Shown piece after piece: positions 26,181-35,221 of a stretch of DNA of 64,000 bases. The translations under genes were made by a program, and so were the position numbers. Every line of letters starts with the position of its first letter. Positions within the stretch are counted from its first letter, which is position 1. A model generated the notes under the pieces. It was given only the letters and a program-made list of their open reading frames with translations. It had not been told where the DNA came from and did no database searches. Origin of the DNA: Novosphingobium indicum. GTDB taxonomy: Bacteria > Pseudomonadota > Alphaproteobacteria > Sphingomonadales > Sphingomonadaceae. The DNA lies in the NCBI RefSeq assembly GCF_014645195.1, contig NZ_BMLK01000001.1, forward strand, positions 124,001 through 188,000. The letters are read 5' to 3'.

Positions 26181-28814
26181 TTAAGGTTCGGTACCGGCCT
26201 CGCGCTTGAGGTCGTAGAGAATTTCCAGCGCATCGCGCGGCGCGAGGGCATCCACATCCATATCGCGCAGCTTCTCGCGCAAGGTATCGCACTGTTCCTC
26301 GCGCGTTTCCTGCGCCGCCGCAAAGAGCGGCAAATCGCCGAGCCCGGCGGCAAGCCCGCCGGTTTCCGCCCGGCCCTTTTCCAGCTTTTCCAGCACTGCT
26401 TTCGCCCGGCTTACCACCTTGGGCGGCACACCGGCGAGACGCGCTACGGCAAGGCCATAGCTGCGGTCCGCCGGGCCATCGGCGAGCTCGTGGAGCAGGA
26501 CGAGATCGCCTTTCCACTCGCGCGCACGGACATGGTGGAGCGACAGCGCCTCACAGGTCTCCGCCAGCCTCGCCAGCTCATGGTAGTGCGTGGCGAAGAG
26601 GCAGCGGCAGCGATTGGTCTCGTGCACGGCCTCGGCCACCGCCCAGGCCAACGCCAGACCGTCGTAGGTAGACGTGCCGCGGCCGACTTCATCGAGAATG
26701 ACGAAACTGCGTTCGCTCGCCTGCGCGAGAATAGCGGCCGTCTCGACCATTTCGACCATGAAAGTGGAGCGCCCGCGCGCAAGATTGTCCGCTGCGCCCA
26801 CGCGGCTGAAAAGCCTGTCGACCATGCCGATCCGCGCCGATTGCGCCGGGACGAACCCGCCCGCCTGCGCCAGCAGCACGATAAGGGCGTTCTGCCGCAG
26901 AAAGGTCGATTTACCGCCCATGTTGGGGCCGCCGATCAGCCAGAGCCGGTCGTGCGTCCCCAGCCGGCAGTCATTGGCGACAAAGCGCTCGCCTTGCGCC
27001 GCCAGTGCAGCCTCGACGACGGGGTGCCGCCCACCCTCGATGTCGAGAGAGAGACCTTCGACCACTTCGGGGCGGATCCACCCGCCTTCCGCTGCCCGCT
27101 CTGCCTGTCCGGCAGACACATCGATACGTGCCAGCGCAGCGGCCGTTCCGGCGATTTCCCGGCGGGCCGCGACCGCTTCGGCCACCAGATCCTCGAAGTG
27201 CGCTTCCTCGGCGGCAAGGGCATGAGCGCCCGCCTCGGTGATGCGGCTCGCCTCCTCGTGCAGCGCCAGCGCATTGAAGCGCATGGCCCCCGCCATGGTC
27301 TGCCGATGCGAGAAGCCGCTGTCGGCCTCCATCAGCTTGTCGGCATGGCGCGAAGGAACCTCGATGAAGTAGCCGAGCACATTGTTGTGCTTGATCTTCA
27401 GCGCGGCAACGCCGGTTTCCTCGCGATACTTCGCTTCCAGCGCGGCAATCGCGCGGCGGGCGTTGCCCGAAGTCCGGCGCAGTTCGTCGAGCGCGGCGTC
27501 GTAGCCTTCGGCAATGTAGCCGCCCTGCCCGCGCTCGGTCGGCGGCGCCGGCACCAGCGCCCGCGCAAAGTGATCGACCAGCGCACCGTGCCCGCCGAGA
27601 TGCGGCAGCAAGGCTTTGAGCAGCACCGGCAGATCGTCCCGCTGCGCCAGCCTGTCACTAATGGCACGCGCGCCGGAAAGGCCGTCGCGCAGTTGCCCGA
27701 GGTCGCGCGGGCTTCCCCGTCCGGCAACCACGCGGCCGAGCGCCCGGCCGACATCGGGCAGCGAACGCAGCGCGGCGCGCAAGTCCTCGCGCAGCAAGGC
27801 ATCGTCGTGCAGCCACTCGACCAGTTCAAGCCGCTCGGCGATCGCAGACCGGTCGGTGAGCGGCGCTGCGAGATCCTCGGCCAACTGGCGGGCCCCGGCG
27901 CCGGTCACGCAGCGGTCGATGGCCTCGATCAGGCTGCCCTTGCGTGTACCTTGCGTGGATTCGAGAATTTCAAGGCTGGCGCGCGTCGCTTCGTCCATTG
28001 CTAGCGTGGCTTCACCCGAGCGCGGCTCGGGCGGCAGCAATAAAGGCAGCGCCCCGCGTCCGACATGGTCGAGATAGGCAATGAGCCCGCCTGCTGCTGC
28101 CAGCATCGGCCGGGTGAAGGTGCCGAAACCATCCAGCGTGGCGACGCCGTGGATGCCCTTGAGCCGTTCCTCGCCACCATCGGAAGAGAATTCGTGCCCG
28201 GACCGGCCGATCGCATCGTCGGGGGCCATTTCCCAGCCGTCGGGCACCACCACTTCGCTCGCGCCAAGCCGGGCAAGCGCGGCGCCGAGACGGTCGGGCG
28301 CGCATTCCTCCAACTCCATCCGGCCCGTCGAGATATCGCAGGCAGCGATGCCCACCGTTCCGCGCACTTCGCAGGCGGCTGCAAGCACGTTGGCCCGGCG
28401 CGGCTCGAGCAGGGCTTCCTCAGTGAGTGTGCCCGCGGTGACGAAACGTACGATGTCGCGCGCGACCAGCGCCTTCGAGACCCTTCCTTCCTTTCGCGCG
28501 CGCTCCTTGGCTTCGGCCGGCGTTTCGGTCTGTTCGGCAATCGCCACCCGGCAGCCACCCTTGATCAGGCGGGCGAGATAGCTTTCGGCGGAATGGACCG
28601 GAACGCCGCACATCGGGATCGGCACGCCATTGTGCTCGCCCCGCGTGGTCAGCGCGATGTCGAGGATCGCGGCGGCCTTCTTAGCGTCATCGAAGAACAG
28701 CTCGAAGAAGTCGCCCATCCGGTAGAAGAGCAGGCAATCGCCGGCCTCCTCGCGCAGCGCGAGGTATTGGGCCATCATCGGGGTGGCACCCTGGTTGCCG
28801 GATTTGCCGCTCAT
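26181..28814 (-). CDS. mutS: DNA mismatch repair protein MutS
   Basis: 877 residues. Mismatch recognition domain with the Phe-x-Glu motif in FYRMGDFFELFFDDA near 30-44. Connector, core/lever and clamp domains follow. The C-terminal ABC ATPase has Walker A GGPNMGGKST (near 625), Walker B with FVILDEVGRGTSTYDG, and the helix-turn-helix dimerisation end. Length is normal for bacterial MutS. Divergent from maeB with a 114-bp gap. mutL is not in the window. Confidence 0.97.
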   Translation of the reverse strand: MSGKSGNQGATPMMAQYLALREEAGDCLLFYRMGDFFELFFDDAKKAAAILDIALTTRGEHNGVPIPMCGVPVHSAESYLARLIKGGCRVAIAEQTETPAEAKERARKEGRVSKALVARDIVRFVTAGTLTEEALLEPRRANVLAAACEVRGTVGIAACDISTGRMELEECAPDRLGAALARLGASEVVVPDGWEMAPDDAIGRSGHEFSSDGGEERLKGIHGVATLDGFGTFTRPMLAAAGGLIAYLDHVGRGALPLLLPPEPRSGEATLAMDEATRASLEILESTQGTRKGSLIEAIDRCVTGAGARQLAEDLAAPLTDRSAIAERLELVEWLHDDALLREDLRAALRSLPDVGRALGRVVAGRGSPRDLGQLRDGLSGARAISDRLAQRDDLPVLLKALLPHLGGHGALVDHFARALVPAPPTERGQGGYIAEGYDAALDELRRTSGNARRAIAALEAKYREETGVAALKIKHNNVLGYFIEVPSRHADKLMEADSGFSHRQTMAGAMRFNALALHEEASRITEAGAHALAAEEAHFEDLVAEAVAARREIAGTAAALARIDVSAGQAERAAEGGWIRPEVVEGLSLDIEGGRHPVVEAALAAQGERFVANDCRLGTHDRLWLIGGPNMGGKSTFLRQNALIVLLAQAGGFVPAQSARIGMVDRLFSRVGAADNLARGRSTFMVEMVETAAILAQASERSFVILDEVGRGTSTYDGLALAWAVAEAVHETNRCRCLFATHYHELARLAETCEALSLHHVRAREWKGDLVLLHELADGPADRSYGLAVARLAGVPPKVVSRAKAVLEKLEKGRAETGGLAAGLGDLPLFAAAQETREEQCDTLREKLRDMDVDALAPRDALEILYDLKREAGTEP

Positions 28815-28928
28815 GTGCGCGAGCGTTAGCGCCGCTTATCGCTTTTTGTGAAGCGCATGATCGCTCCTTTCCCCTATCGCGTGCCCCCAACATCCGTTAG
28901 GGGCTCCGGCGAATGCAGGAGATGTAGC

Positions 28929-31190
28929 TTGTCCGAGAAAAGCAAGGTTCAGTTCACCGAGCGTGAAGCGCTGTTCTACCACGAGACGATCCGTCCCGGT
29001 AAGATCGAGATTATCGCCAGCAAACCGATGGCGACGCAGCGCGATTTGTCCCTTGCCTATTCTCCCGGTGTGGCCGTGCCCGTGCAGGCCATCGCCGACA
29101 ATCCGCAGACCGCTTACGACTACACTGCCAAGGGCAACCTCGTCGCGGTAATTTCCAACGGCACGGCCATCCTCGGCATGGGCAACCTCGGCGCGCTCGC
29201 GTCCAAGCCGGTGATGGAAGGCAAGGCGGTTCTGTTCAAGCGCTTCGCCGACGTCGACTCGATCGATATCGAACTGGCCAGCGAGAACGTGGACGCACTG
29301 ATCGAAGCCATCGCGATGATGGAACCGAGCTTCGGCGGCATAAACCTCGAAGACATCAAGGCGCCCGAGTGCTTCATCATCGAGCAGACGCTGCGCGAGC
29401 GCATGAAGATCCCGGTCATGCACGACGACCAGCACGGCACCGCGATCATCGCCGCTGCCGGCCTGATCAATGCGGCGCACCTGACCGGTCGCGATCTCGA
29501 CAAGGTCAAGGTCGTGGTCAACGGAGCCGGCGCTTCGGCCCTGGCGTGCACGGCTCTCATCAAGTCCCTGGGCGTGCGCCACGACAACGTGATTGTCTGC
29601 GACTCCAAGGGTGTCATCTACAAGGGCCGCGAGAACGTCGACCAGTTCAAGTCCGCCCATGCGGTCACGACAGACAAGCGCACGCTCACCGAAGCGCTCA
29701 AGGGTGCAGACGTTTTCCTCGGCCTCTCGGTTGCCGGCGCGGTAACGCAGGAGATGGTGAAGGAAATGGCCAACGAGCCGATCATCTTCGCCATGGCCAA
29801 CCCGGATCCGGAGATTACTCCGCCCGACGTCAAGGCCGTGCGGCCGGATGCCATCGTCGCCACCGGCCGTTCGGACTATCCGAACCAGGTCAACAACGTG
29901 CTGGGCTTCCCCTTCATCTTCCGCGGTGCGCTCGACGTGCGCGCAACCGCGATCAACGAAGAAATGAAAGTCGCGGCCGCCCACGCCATCGCCGAGCTGG
30001 CGCGCAAGCAGGTGCCCGAGGAAGTCGCTGCCGCCTATGGCGAGACGCAGCAGTTCGGCCGCGAATACATCATTCCGGCCCCCTTCGATCCGCGCCTGAT
30101 GGAAGTCGTCCCGATGGCCGTTGCCAAGGCGGCAATGGAATCGGGCGTCGCCCAGAAGCACATCGAGGACTTCGACGCCTACCGGCATGAGCTCAAGGGC
30201 CGTCTCAACCCGACCACGTCGGTGCTGAGCAGCGTCTATGGGCAGGTAAAGGCCAATCCCAAGCGGGTGATCTTTGCCGAGGCCGACAACGAGGTGGTGC
30301 TGCGCGCTGCCATCCAGTTCCGCGATTTCGGTTATGGTGAACCCATCCTGGTCGGCCGTACGCAGAACATCCGCGACCTCATGAGCGAGCTGGGCGTTGC
30401 TGATCCGGAGAGCTACCAGATCGAGAACTCGATGGTCTCCGAGCACGTCGAACCGATGGTGGGCCTGCTTTACGAGCGGCTCAAGCGCCGCGGTTTCCTG
30501 GAGCGTGACGTGCAGCGGATGGTAAACACCGACCGCAACGTCTTTGCTTCGGGCCTGCTCAAGCTGGGCGTCGGCGATGCCATGATCACCGGCATGACGC
30601 GCCCCTTCGCGCAGTCGATGAAGGATGTGCGCCGTGTGCTCGATCCGGCCGAGAACAAGCTGCCTTTCGGCATCCATATGCTGGTGGGCAAGCACCACAC
30701 CGTGTTCCTGGCCGACACTACCATCAACGAACGTCCGAACGCGGAAGAACTGGCCGTCATCGCCACCGAAACTGCCGCGGTCGCCCGCAGGCTCGGCCAC
30801 GAACCGCGTGTCGCCTTCCTCAGCTATTCGACCTTCGGCAATCCCTCGGGCAAGTGGCTCGAGACGATCCGCGGGGCGGTCCAGATCCTGGAATCGCAGA
30901 ACCCGGGTTTCGAATTCGATGGCGACATGGCACCCGATGCCGCGCTGAACCCCAAGATCCTGGCCCTCTATCCGTTCTGCAGGCTCTCCGCGCCGGCAAA
31001 CGTGCTGATCATGCCGGGTCTGCAGTCGGCCAATATCTCGGCCAAGCTACTGCGCGAAATCGGCGGGGCGACCAATATCGGCCCGATGCTGCTGGGCATG
31101 GAAAAGCCCGTGCAGATCGTGCCGATGACCGCGATTGCTCCCGACGTTCTGACCAGCGCCGTGCTTGCCGCGGCAGGAGTCACGGGCTGA
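28929..31190 (+). CDS. maeB: NADP-dependent malic enzyme, MaeB type (malic enzyme-PTA fusion)
   Basis: 753 residues from a TTG at 28929, 7 nt after AGGAG; the nearby ATG at 28911 is closed by a stop after four codons, so TTG decides the start. The N-terminal malic enzyme domain (to about 430) has the PVMHDDQHGTAI, VVNGAGASALA and FAMANPDPEI motifs. The C-terminal about 320 residues form a phosphotransacetylase-like domain that lacks PTA activity in characterised MaeB and responds to acetyl-CoA. Decarboxylates malate to pyruvate with NADPH formation. Followed by nadC after 19 bp. Confidence 0.95.
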   Translation: MSEKSKVQFTEREALFYHETIRPGKIEIIASKPMATQRDLSLAYSPGVAVPVQAIADNPQTAYDYTAKGNLVAVISNGTAILGMGNLGALASKPVMEGKAVLFKRFADVDSIDIELASENVDALIEAIAMMEPSFGGINLEDIKAPECFIIEQTLRERMKIPVMHDDQHGTAIIAAAGLINAAHLTGRDLDKVKVVVNGAGASALACTALIKSLGVRHDNVIVCDSKGVIYKGRENVDQFKSAHAVTTDKRTLTEALKGADVFLGLSVAGAVTQEMVKEMANEPIIFAMANPDPEITPPDVKAVRPDAIVATGRSDYPNQVNNVLGFPFIFRGALDVRATAINEEMKVAAAHAIAELARKQVPEEVAAAYGETQQFGREYIIPAPFDPRLMEVVPMAVAKAAMESGVAQKHIEDFDAYRHELKGRLNPTTSVLSSVYGQVKANPKRVIFAEADNEVVLRAAIQFRDFGYGEPILVGRTQNIRDLMSELGVADPESYQIENSMVSEHVEPMVGLLYERLKRRGFLERDVQRMVNTDRNVFASGLLKLGVGDAMITGMTRPFAQSMKDVRRVLDPAENKLPFGIHMLVGKHHTVFLADTTINERPNAEELAVIATETAAVARRLGHEPRVAFLSYSTFGNPSGKWLETIRGAVQILESQNPGFEFDGDMAPDAALNPKILALYPFCRLSAPANVLIMPGLQSANISAKLLREIGGATNIGPMLLGMEKPVQIVPMTAIAPDVLTSAVLAAAGVTG

Positions 31191-31209
31191 TCGCATCGGG
31201 AAACGTTGC

Positions 31210-32070
31210 ATGAGCGCATTTTCGATCCCCGGCTTCGATCTGGCCGCGTTCGTCGAGGTCACTCTGGCCGAAGATCTCGGCGTCGGGCTTCCCGGCGGCG
31301 GTCATGACGTCACATCGGAAAGCGTAATCGACGCCGACGCGCGGTTTTCCGGGGTGATGGATTCGCGCGACGCGATCACCGTGGCCGGTCTGCCGATTGC
31401 GGCTGCCTTTTTCCGCAAGCTCGACCCGACCATGGAAATCGCGATCCTGGCCGAAGAAGGATCGCGCGTGCAGCCCGGCACCGACCTGATGCGGCTGACC
31501 GGCAATGCCCGCGCGATGCTCACGGCGGAACGCTCTGCGCTCAACACCGTGCAGCACCTTTCGGGCATCGCAACGATGACCCGCCAATACGTCGATGCCA
31601 TGAACGGCCACGCAACGCTGCTGGACACGCGCAAGACCATTCCGGGGCTTCGGCACCTGGAAAAGTACGCAACCCGCATGGGCGGCGCCCAGAACCACCG
31701 TATGGGCCTGTGGGATGCCGCGATGATCAAGGACAACCATGCCCTCGTCGCCGGCGGCGTCGGGCCCGCGGTAGCGCGCGCCAAGGCAGCCGGGGTGGCG
31801 CAGATCATCTGTGAGGTCGATCACCTCGAACAGATCGAGCCGGCCATTGCCGCTGGCGCACACCATCTGCTGCTCGACAACATGGCACCGGATAGGCTGC
31901 GCGAGGCCATCGCCCTGGTGGCGGGCCGGGTTCCCACGGAAGCCTCGGGCGGGGTCAATCTCGAGACCATCGGACCGATCGCCGCAACCGGTGTTACCTA
32001 CGTCTCCGTCGGCCGCCTGACGCAGAGCGCTCCTGCAGCCGATATCGGACTGGATTTCACGCCACTGTGA
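31210..32070 (+). CDS. nadC: Nicotinate-nucleotide pyrophosphorylase (carboxylating)
   Basis: 286 residues from the ATG at 31210. Converts quinolinate and PRPP to NaMN in NAD synthesis. Diagnostic segments: LAEDLGVG...DVTSE, RSALNTVQHLSGIATMT, LDTRKTIPGLRHLEKYA, and LLLDNMAPDRLREA then EASGGVNLETIG. No nadA or nadB is nearby. Overlaps the next gene as GTGA (32067-32070). Confidence 0.96.
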   Translation: MSAFSIPGFDLAAFVEVTLAEDLGVGLPGGGHDVTSESVIDADARFSGVMDSRDAITVAGLPIAAAFFRKLDPTMEIAILAEEGSRVQPGTDLMRLTGNARAMLTAERSALNTVQHLSGIATMTRQYVDAMNGHATLLDTRKTIPGLRHLEKYATRMGGAQNHRMGLWDAAMIKDNHALVAGGVGPAVARAKAAGVAQIICEVDHLEQIEPAIAAGAHHLLLDNMAPDRLREAIALVAGRVPTEASGGVNLETIGPIAATGVTYVSVGRLTQSAPAADIGLDFTPL

Positions 32071-32504
32071 AGCGGCAGCAGCCGCCCTCGGTCCGGTTGT
32101 TCGGGTATCTCGTCCTTGCTGCGACAATTCTGACTGTTGGGCTGCTGCTGGCCTACTATGGCCAATTGCGCGCACAGGCGGTGAACAACGGCCAGTCGGC
32201 AGCCGGCCCGCTGCTCGCGATGATGAGGGTTACCGGCTACAACCTGTGCTTCTGGGTCGCCATTGCCCGCCGCGCGAGCAACATCGCACGCTGGTTCCTG
32301 CTGGGCCTGACGGCGCTCGGCCTGGTGAACCAGATGCTTGACTACGAACGCTATCTGGCTCTGGGCATGCCCTATATCGTCACGACCGTGATAGCCTCGA
32401 TGGCGCAGGTTGCCGCCGTCGCGGTCCTTTTCCGGGAGGACGCCGATCACTGGCTGCGCCATCGTGGCCGGACCGAATCCGACGAAGCCGAGATCTTCCG
32501 CTGA
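32067..32504 (+). CDS. Small four-TM membrane protein
   Basis: 145 residues from a GTG overlapping the nadC stop. About four hydrophobic helices (near 10-30, 45-65, 72-90, 98-120) and a charged C-terminal tail (DADHWLRHRGRTESDEAEI). No signature I recognise. The coupling to nadC and the 1-bp gap to the RNase T2 gene place it inside that operon. Function unknown. Confidence 0.8.
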   Translation: MKRQQPPSVRLFGYLVLAATILTVGLLLAYYGQLRAQAVNNGQSAAGPLLAMMRVTGYNLCFWVAIARRASNIARWFLLGLTALGLVNQMLDYERYLALGMPYIVTTVIASMAQVAAVAVLFREDADHWLRHRGRTESDEAEIFR

Positions 32505-32505
32505 A

Positions 32506-33207
32506 ATGTTCCGCAAAGCCCTTGTCGCGCTAGCCGCCATGCTGGCGCCTGTTCCCGCATGGGCTCAAGCCTATCAATGCGCGCTGCCGCGCAGCATAGC
32601 ACCGATGCAACCCGTCACGCCTGACGGGCCCGTACGCAAGCTGCCGGTAGCCGGCTATACGCTCGCGGCAAGCTGGTCTCCCGACTACTGCAAGATGAGC
32701 GGAGAAACCCGCTCCATGCAGTGTTCACGCAAGAACGGCCGCTTCGGCTTCATTCTGCACGGCCTGTGGCCCGAAGCCCGTCGCGGACCGGCGCCGCAAT
32801 GGTGTGGAAGCGGTACAATGCCTTCCCCGGAAGTTGTGCGGCGCAACTTGTGCATGACGCCATCGGCCGATCTGCTGGCACATGAATGGGCCAAGCACGG
32901 CACCTGCATGACGAAGCTGCCCAAAACCTATTTCAATGTCAGCGCGATCCTGTGGCGATCCATCCGCTGGCCCGATGCCGACCGCCTCTCGCGTCAGAAA
33001 GACCTTACCGTGGGTGACCTGCGCAAGGCATTTCTGGCGCGCAATCCCGACTGGAAAGCCTCCTATGTCGGTGTCGAAGTCAGCCGAACCGGATGGCTGC
33101 GGGAACTCCGGCTGTGCTACGGGAACGACTTCATGCCAAAGCCCTGCAGCAAGTGGCAATATGGCCCACCCGATGCGGCCGGCCTTAAGATCTGGCGGGG
33201 CCTGTAG
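32506..33207 (+). CDS. Secreted ribonuclease T2 family protein
   Basis: 233 residues. Cleavable signal peptide (about 1-21, ending AWAQA). The two catalytic segments of RNase T2 are intact: FILHGLWPE with His85 and HEWAKHGTC with His126, Glu127 and His131. Several Cys (for example 62, 73, 100, 116, 134) could form disulphides in the periplasm. Degrades RNA for scavenging, non-specifically, through 2',3'-cyclic phosphates. Last gene of maeB-nadC-TM-RNase, convergent with tadA. Confidence 0.95.
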   Translation: MFRKALVALAAMLAPVPAWAQAYQCALPRSIAPMQPVTPDGPVRKLPVAGYTLAASWSPDYCKMSGETRSMQCSRKNGRFGFILHGLWPEARRGPAPQWCGSGTMPSPEVVRRNLCMTPSADLLAHEWAKHGTCMTKLPKTYFNVSAILWRSIRWPDADRLSRQKDLTVGDLRKAFLARNPDWKASYVGVEVSRTGWLRELRLCYGNDFMPKPCSKWQYGPPDAAGLKIWRGL

Positions 33208-33222
33208 GTGGGACGCGAGGTC

Positions 33223-33678
33223 TCACCGCCTCTCGCGAAAGAATTGGCGCAGTAACTCCGCCGATTCGGCCTCACCGATGCCCGCATAGACTTCCAGCCG
33301 GTGCAGGCACTGGGCTTGCTGGAAGACGCGGGCACCGTGCTCGACAGCCCCTCCCTTGGGATCTGAAGCACCGTAGTAGAGGCGGGCAATCCGGGCATGG
33401 GCGATGGCGCCTGCACACATCGCGCAGGGCTCCAGTGTCACCCAGAGTTCGCAGCCTTCGAGCCGTTCATTGCCGAGAGCACGTGCAGCCGCGCGAATCG
33501 CCTCGATTTCGGCGTGACTGGTGGGGTCGTGCCGCTCACGCGGTCCGTTGCGGCCGGTTGCAATGACCTGCCCGTCCTTTACCACGACGGCACCGATAGG
33601 AACCTCTCCCGAATCGGCAGCCTCCCGCGCTTGCGCGAGAGCCTGTTGCATGTAATCGGGGAGCGGCCAGCGGGTCAT
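33223..33678 (-). CDS. tadA: tRNA-specific adenosine deaminase
   Basis: 151 residues. Deaminates A34 to inosine in tRNA-Arg(ACG). The zinc site is HAE at 55-57 and PCAMC at 84-88 (Cys85, Cys88). Other family features are GEVPIGAVVV and YYGASDPKGGAVEHG. Length is normal. Divergent from rpmB; the rpmB promoter lies in the 114-bp gap. Confidence 0.95.
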   Translation of the reverse strand: MTRWPLPDYMQQALAQAREAADSGEVPIGAVVVKDGQVIATGRNGPRERHDPTSHAEIEAIRAAARALGNERLEGCELWVTLEPCAMCAGAIAHARIARLYYGASDPKGGAVEHGARVFQQAQCLHRLEVYAGIGEAESAELLRQFFRERR

Positions 33679-33714
33679 CGAACCCCGCTAGCGCGCTGAA
33701 TTCCGCCATGCAAC

Positions 33715-33743
33715 TTGACCTTGTCGAGACGACTCGGTAAGGG
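33715..33743 (+). promoter_or_regulatory. Candidate sigma70 promoter of rpmB
   Basis: TTGACC (33715-33720), a 17-nt spacer, and TAAGGG (33738-33743). Start would be near 33750, leaving a leader of about 43 nt before the ATG at 33793. It has the same -35 box as the tRNA-Gln promoter. Confidence 0.5.
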
Positions 33744-33792
33744 CGCGCCTTCCCGTACAAACGGCAACAGATTTTTTCGAGCGAGAGTAGAC

Positions 33793-34077
33793 ATGTCCCG
33801 CATCTGCGAACTGACCGGCAAGGGCCGTCAGGTTGGCTGCAACGTCAGCCACGCCAACAACAAGACCAAGCGCGTCTTCCTGCCGAACCTGCAGAACGTC
33901 ACGCTGATGTCGGAATCCTTGGAGCGCAGCTTCAAGTTCCGCGTTTCGACCCAGGGCCTGCGCTCGGTCGAGCACAACGGTGGCCTCGACAACTGGCTGC
34001 TCAAGGCTTCCGACACGAAGCTTTCGCCGCGCGCCCTGAAGGTGAAGCGCGAGCTCAAGAAGAAGCAGGCCGCCTGA
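33793..34077 (+). CDS. rpmB: 50S ribosomal protein L28
   Basis: 94 residues from the ATG at 33793. Starts [34 protein letters not shown], the L28 signature, and ends in a basic helix. Alphaproteobacterial L28 has this extended length (about 90-100), and the form has Cys5 and Cys16 without a full four-Cys zinc site. A strong terminator at 34126-34155 follows. Confidence 0.97.
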   Translation: MSRICELTGKGRQVGCNVSHANNKTKRVFLPNLQNVTLMSESLERSFKFRVSTQGLRSVEHNGGLDNWLLKASDTKLSPRALKVKRELKKKQAA

Positions 34078-34125
34078 TAATCTGGCCCTCCTGCGGGAGA
34101 GCCATTATCCGGTTGGAAGCTACGG

Positions 34126-34155
34126 AGCGTACGAGGCCTGCCTCGTGCGCTTTTT
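34126..34155 (+). terminator. Terminator between rpmB and the phytase-like gene
   Basis: Arms AGCGTACGAG (34126-34135) and CTCGTGCGCT (34142-34151) with one wobble pair, then a TTTTT tract. It overlaps the last bases of the convergent gene (stop at 34154-34156). Confidence 0.8.
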
Positions 34156-35173
34156 AGCGTTTGCGTTCCGACTTTCCGGGCCACGGAAGTTGGGTAGGGT
34201 CGACTGTCAGCTTCCAAAGCAATGTGCGCTGCAAGACGCGCATGTTGTTGTCATCGGACATGAGCCAGACAGCAACTTTGTCATCGGCCTGCGGAACGAC
34301 GGCAATCGCCTCGAAATTATCGACGGGGAGTACGGAGGCCAGTGAAGCCAGCGGCACCGAATGCCAGATTTTCCCCGGCCTTATCTGCGCAGGATCGGCA
34401 ATCACGATCCGCCCGGCAAAGCGCATGGGAAAGGCCCAGAGCAGTCGCCGCATGAGAATCAGCGCCCGGCCGTCGGGCAGGAGCGCCATATCGACCACAG
34501 AAAAGTTGTCCGGCCCGTCAAAAAGGAACCTGTGGCCTGCCGGGTGCTCGACAGGATCTCCATCGAACATCACTGCTTGATGCAGGCGTGATTCCTGCCA
34601 GGATCGCGTGACTTCTCGTATCACCACGAAGCGGCCATCAGGCAATCGAGTCATAGCTTCGGGCCCTGTGTTGCGGCCCCAGTCCTCCATCTGCACAGGC
34701 CGCAATCGAGCGGTTTGCTCAAAACGACTGTTCAATCTTATTATGGCGTTGCTGCCCTCTACGCCCAGCCAGTAGCGATGTGTGGAAGCATCGTATGCCA
34801 CGGACTCAACGTCTCTGGGCGATCTGTGCAGGTTATGCCCAAACTTGAGCCATCCGAACTGGATAGGCGCCTGTTTTGTCCCCGGCGGAAAAAATCGCAC
34901 AAAGGAGCCATTGTCGGTAAGCGCCAGTATTCTGCCATCCGGCAGAGGCAACATTGACGAGTAACCAGAAAAACGCGTGCCACGCGATTCCAGTTGCCAA
35001 GCATGTTCGAGCTGAAAAGACCCAAGATAAGAAGCCAGGACTTTTTGCGAGGGAAGCTTCAACGCAATCGTGCGGATGCTCGGATCGTTCTGCACCGGAT
35101 CTGGCGCTTCATGCCCCCAAGTCACCACCAAAAGCGCCAGAAGCGGGATCAGGAGGGCGATGTTGCGGCGCAC
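34154..35173 (-). CDS. Esterase-like activity of phytase family protein
   Basis: 339 residues from a GTG at 35173. N-terminal signal or anchor (RRNIALLIPLLALLVVTWG). The rest reads as a beta-propeller: FSGYSSMLPLPDGRILALTDNG, DVESVAYD, NTGPEAMTRLPDGRFVVIRE, and DNFEAIAV match the 'esterase-like activity of phytase' domain. Probably periplasmic; hydrolase activity is not established for most members. The SD is weak, and base composition around 34700-35050 is visibly lower in GC than neighbours. It follows the M23 gene by 48 bp on the same strand. Confidence 0.8.
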   Translation of the reverse strand: MRRNIALLIPLLALLVVTWGHEAPDPVQNDPSIRTIALKLPSQKVLASYLGSFQLEHAWQLESRGTRFSGYSSMLPLPDGRILALTDNGSFVRFFPPGTKQAPIQFGWLKFGHNLHRSPRDVESVAYDASTHRYWLGVEGSNAIIRLNSRFEQTARLRPVQMEDWGRNTGPEAMTRLPDGRFVVIREVTRSWQESRLHQAVMFDGDPVEHPAGHRFLFDGPDNFSVVDMALLPDGRALILMRRLLWAFPMRFAGRIVIADPAQIRPGKIWHSVPLASLASVLPVDNFEAIAVVPQADDKVAVWLMSDDNNMRVLQRTLLWKLTVDPTQLPWPGKSERKR

Positions 35174-35221
35174 AATGCGTGATTAGTCTGTTCCGGCGCC
35201 GCCGCAAGCCTTTCCGGGGCT

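Noticed and set aside
28836..30800. 654-residue minus-strand frame opposite maeB
   Set aside because: Antisense shadow of a clear malic enzyme gene.
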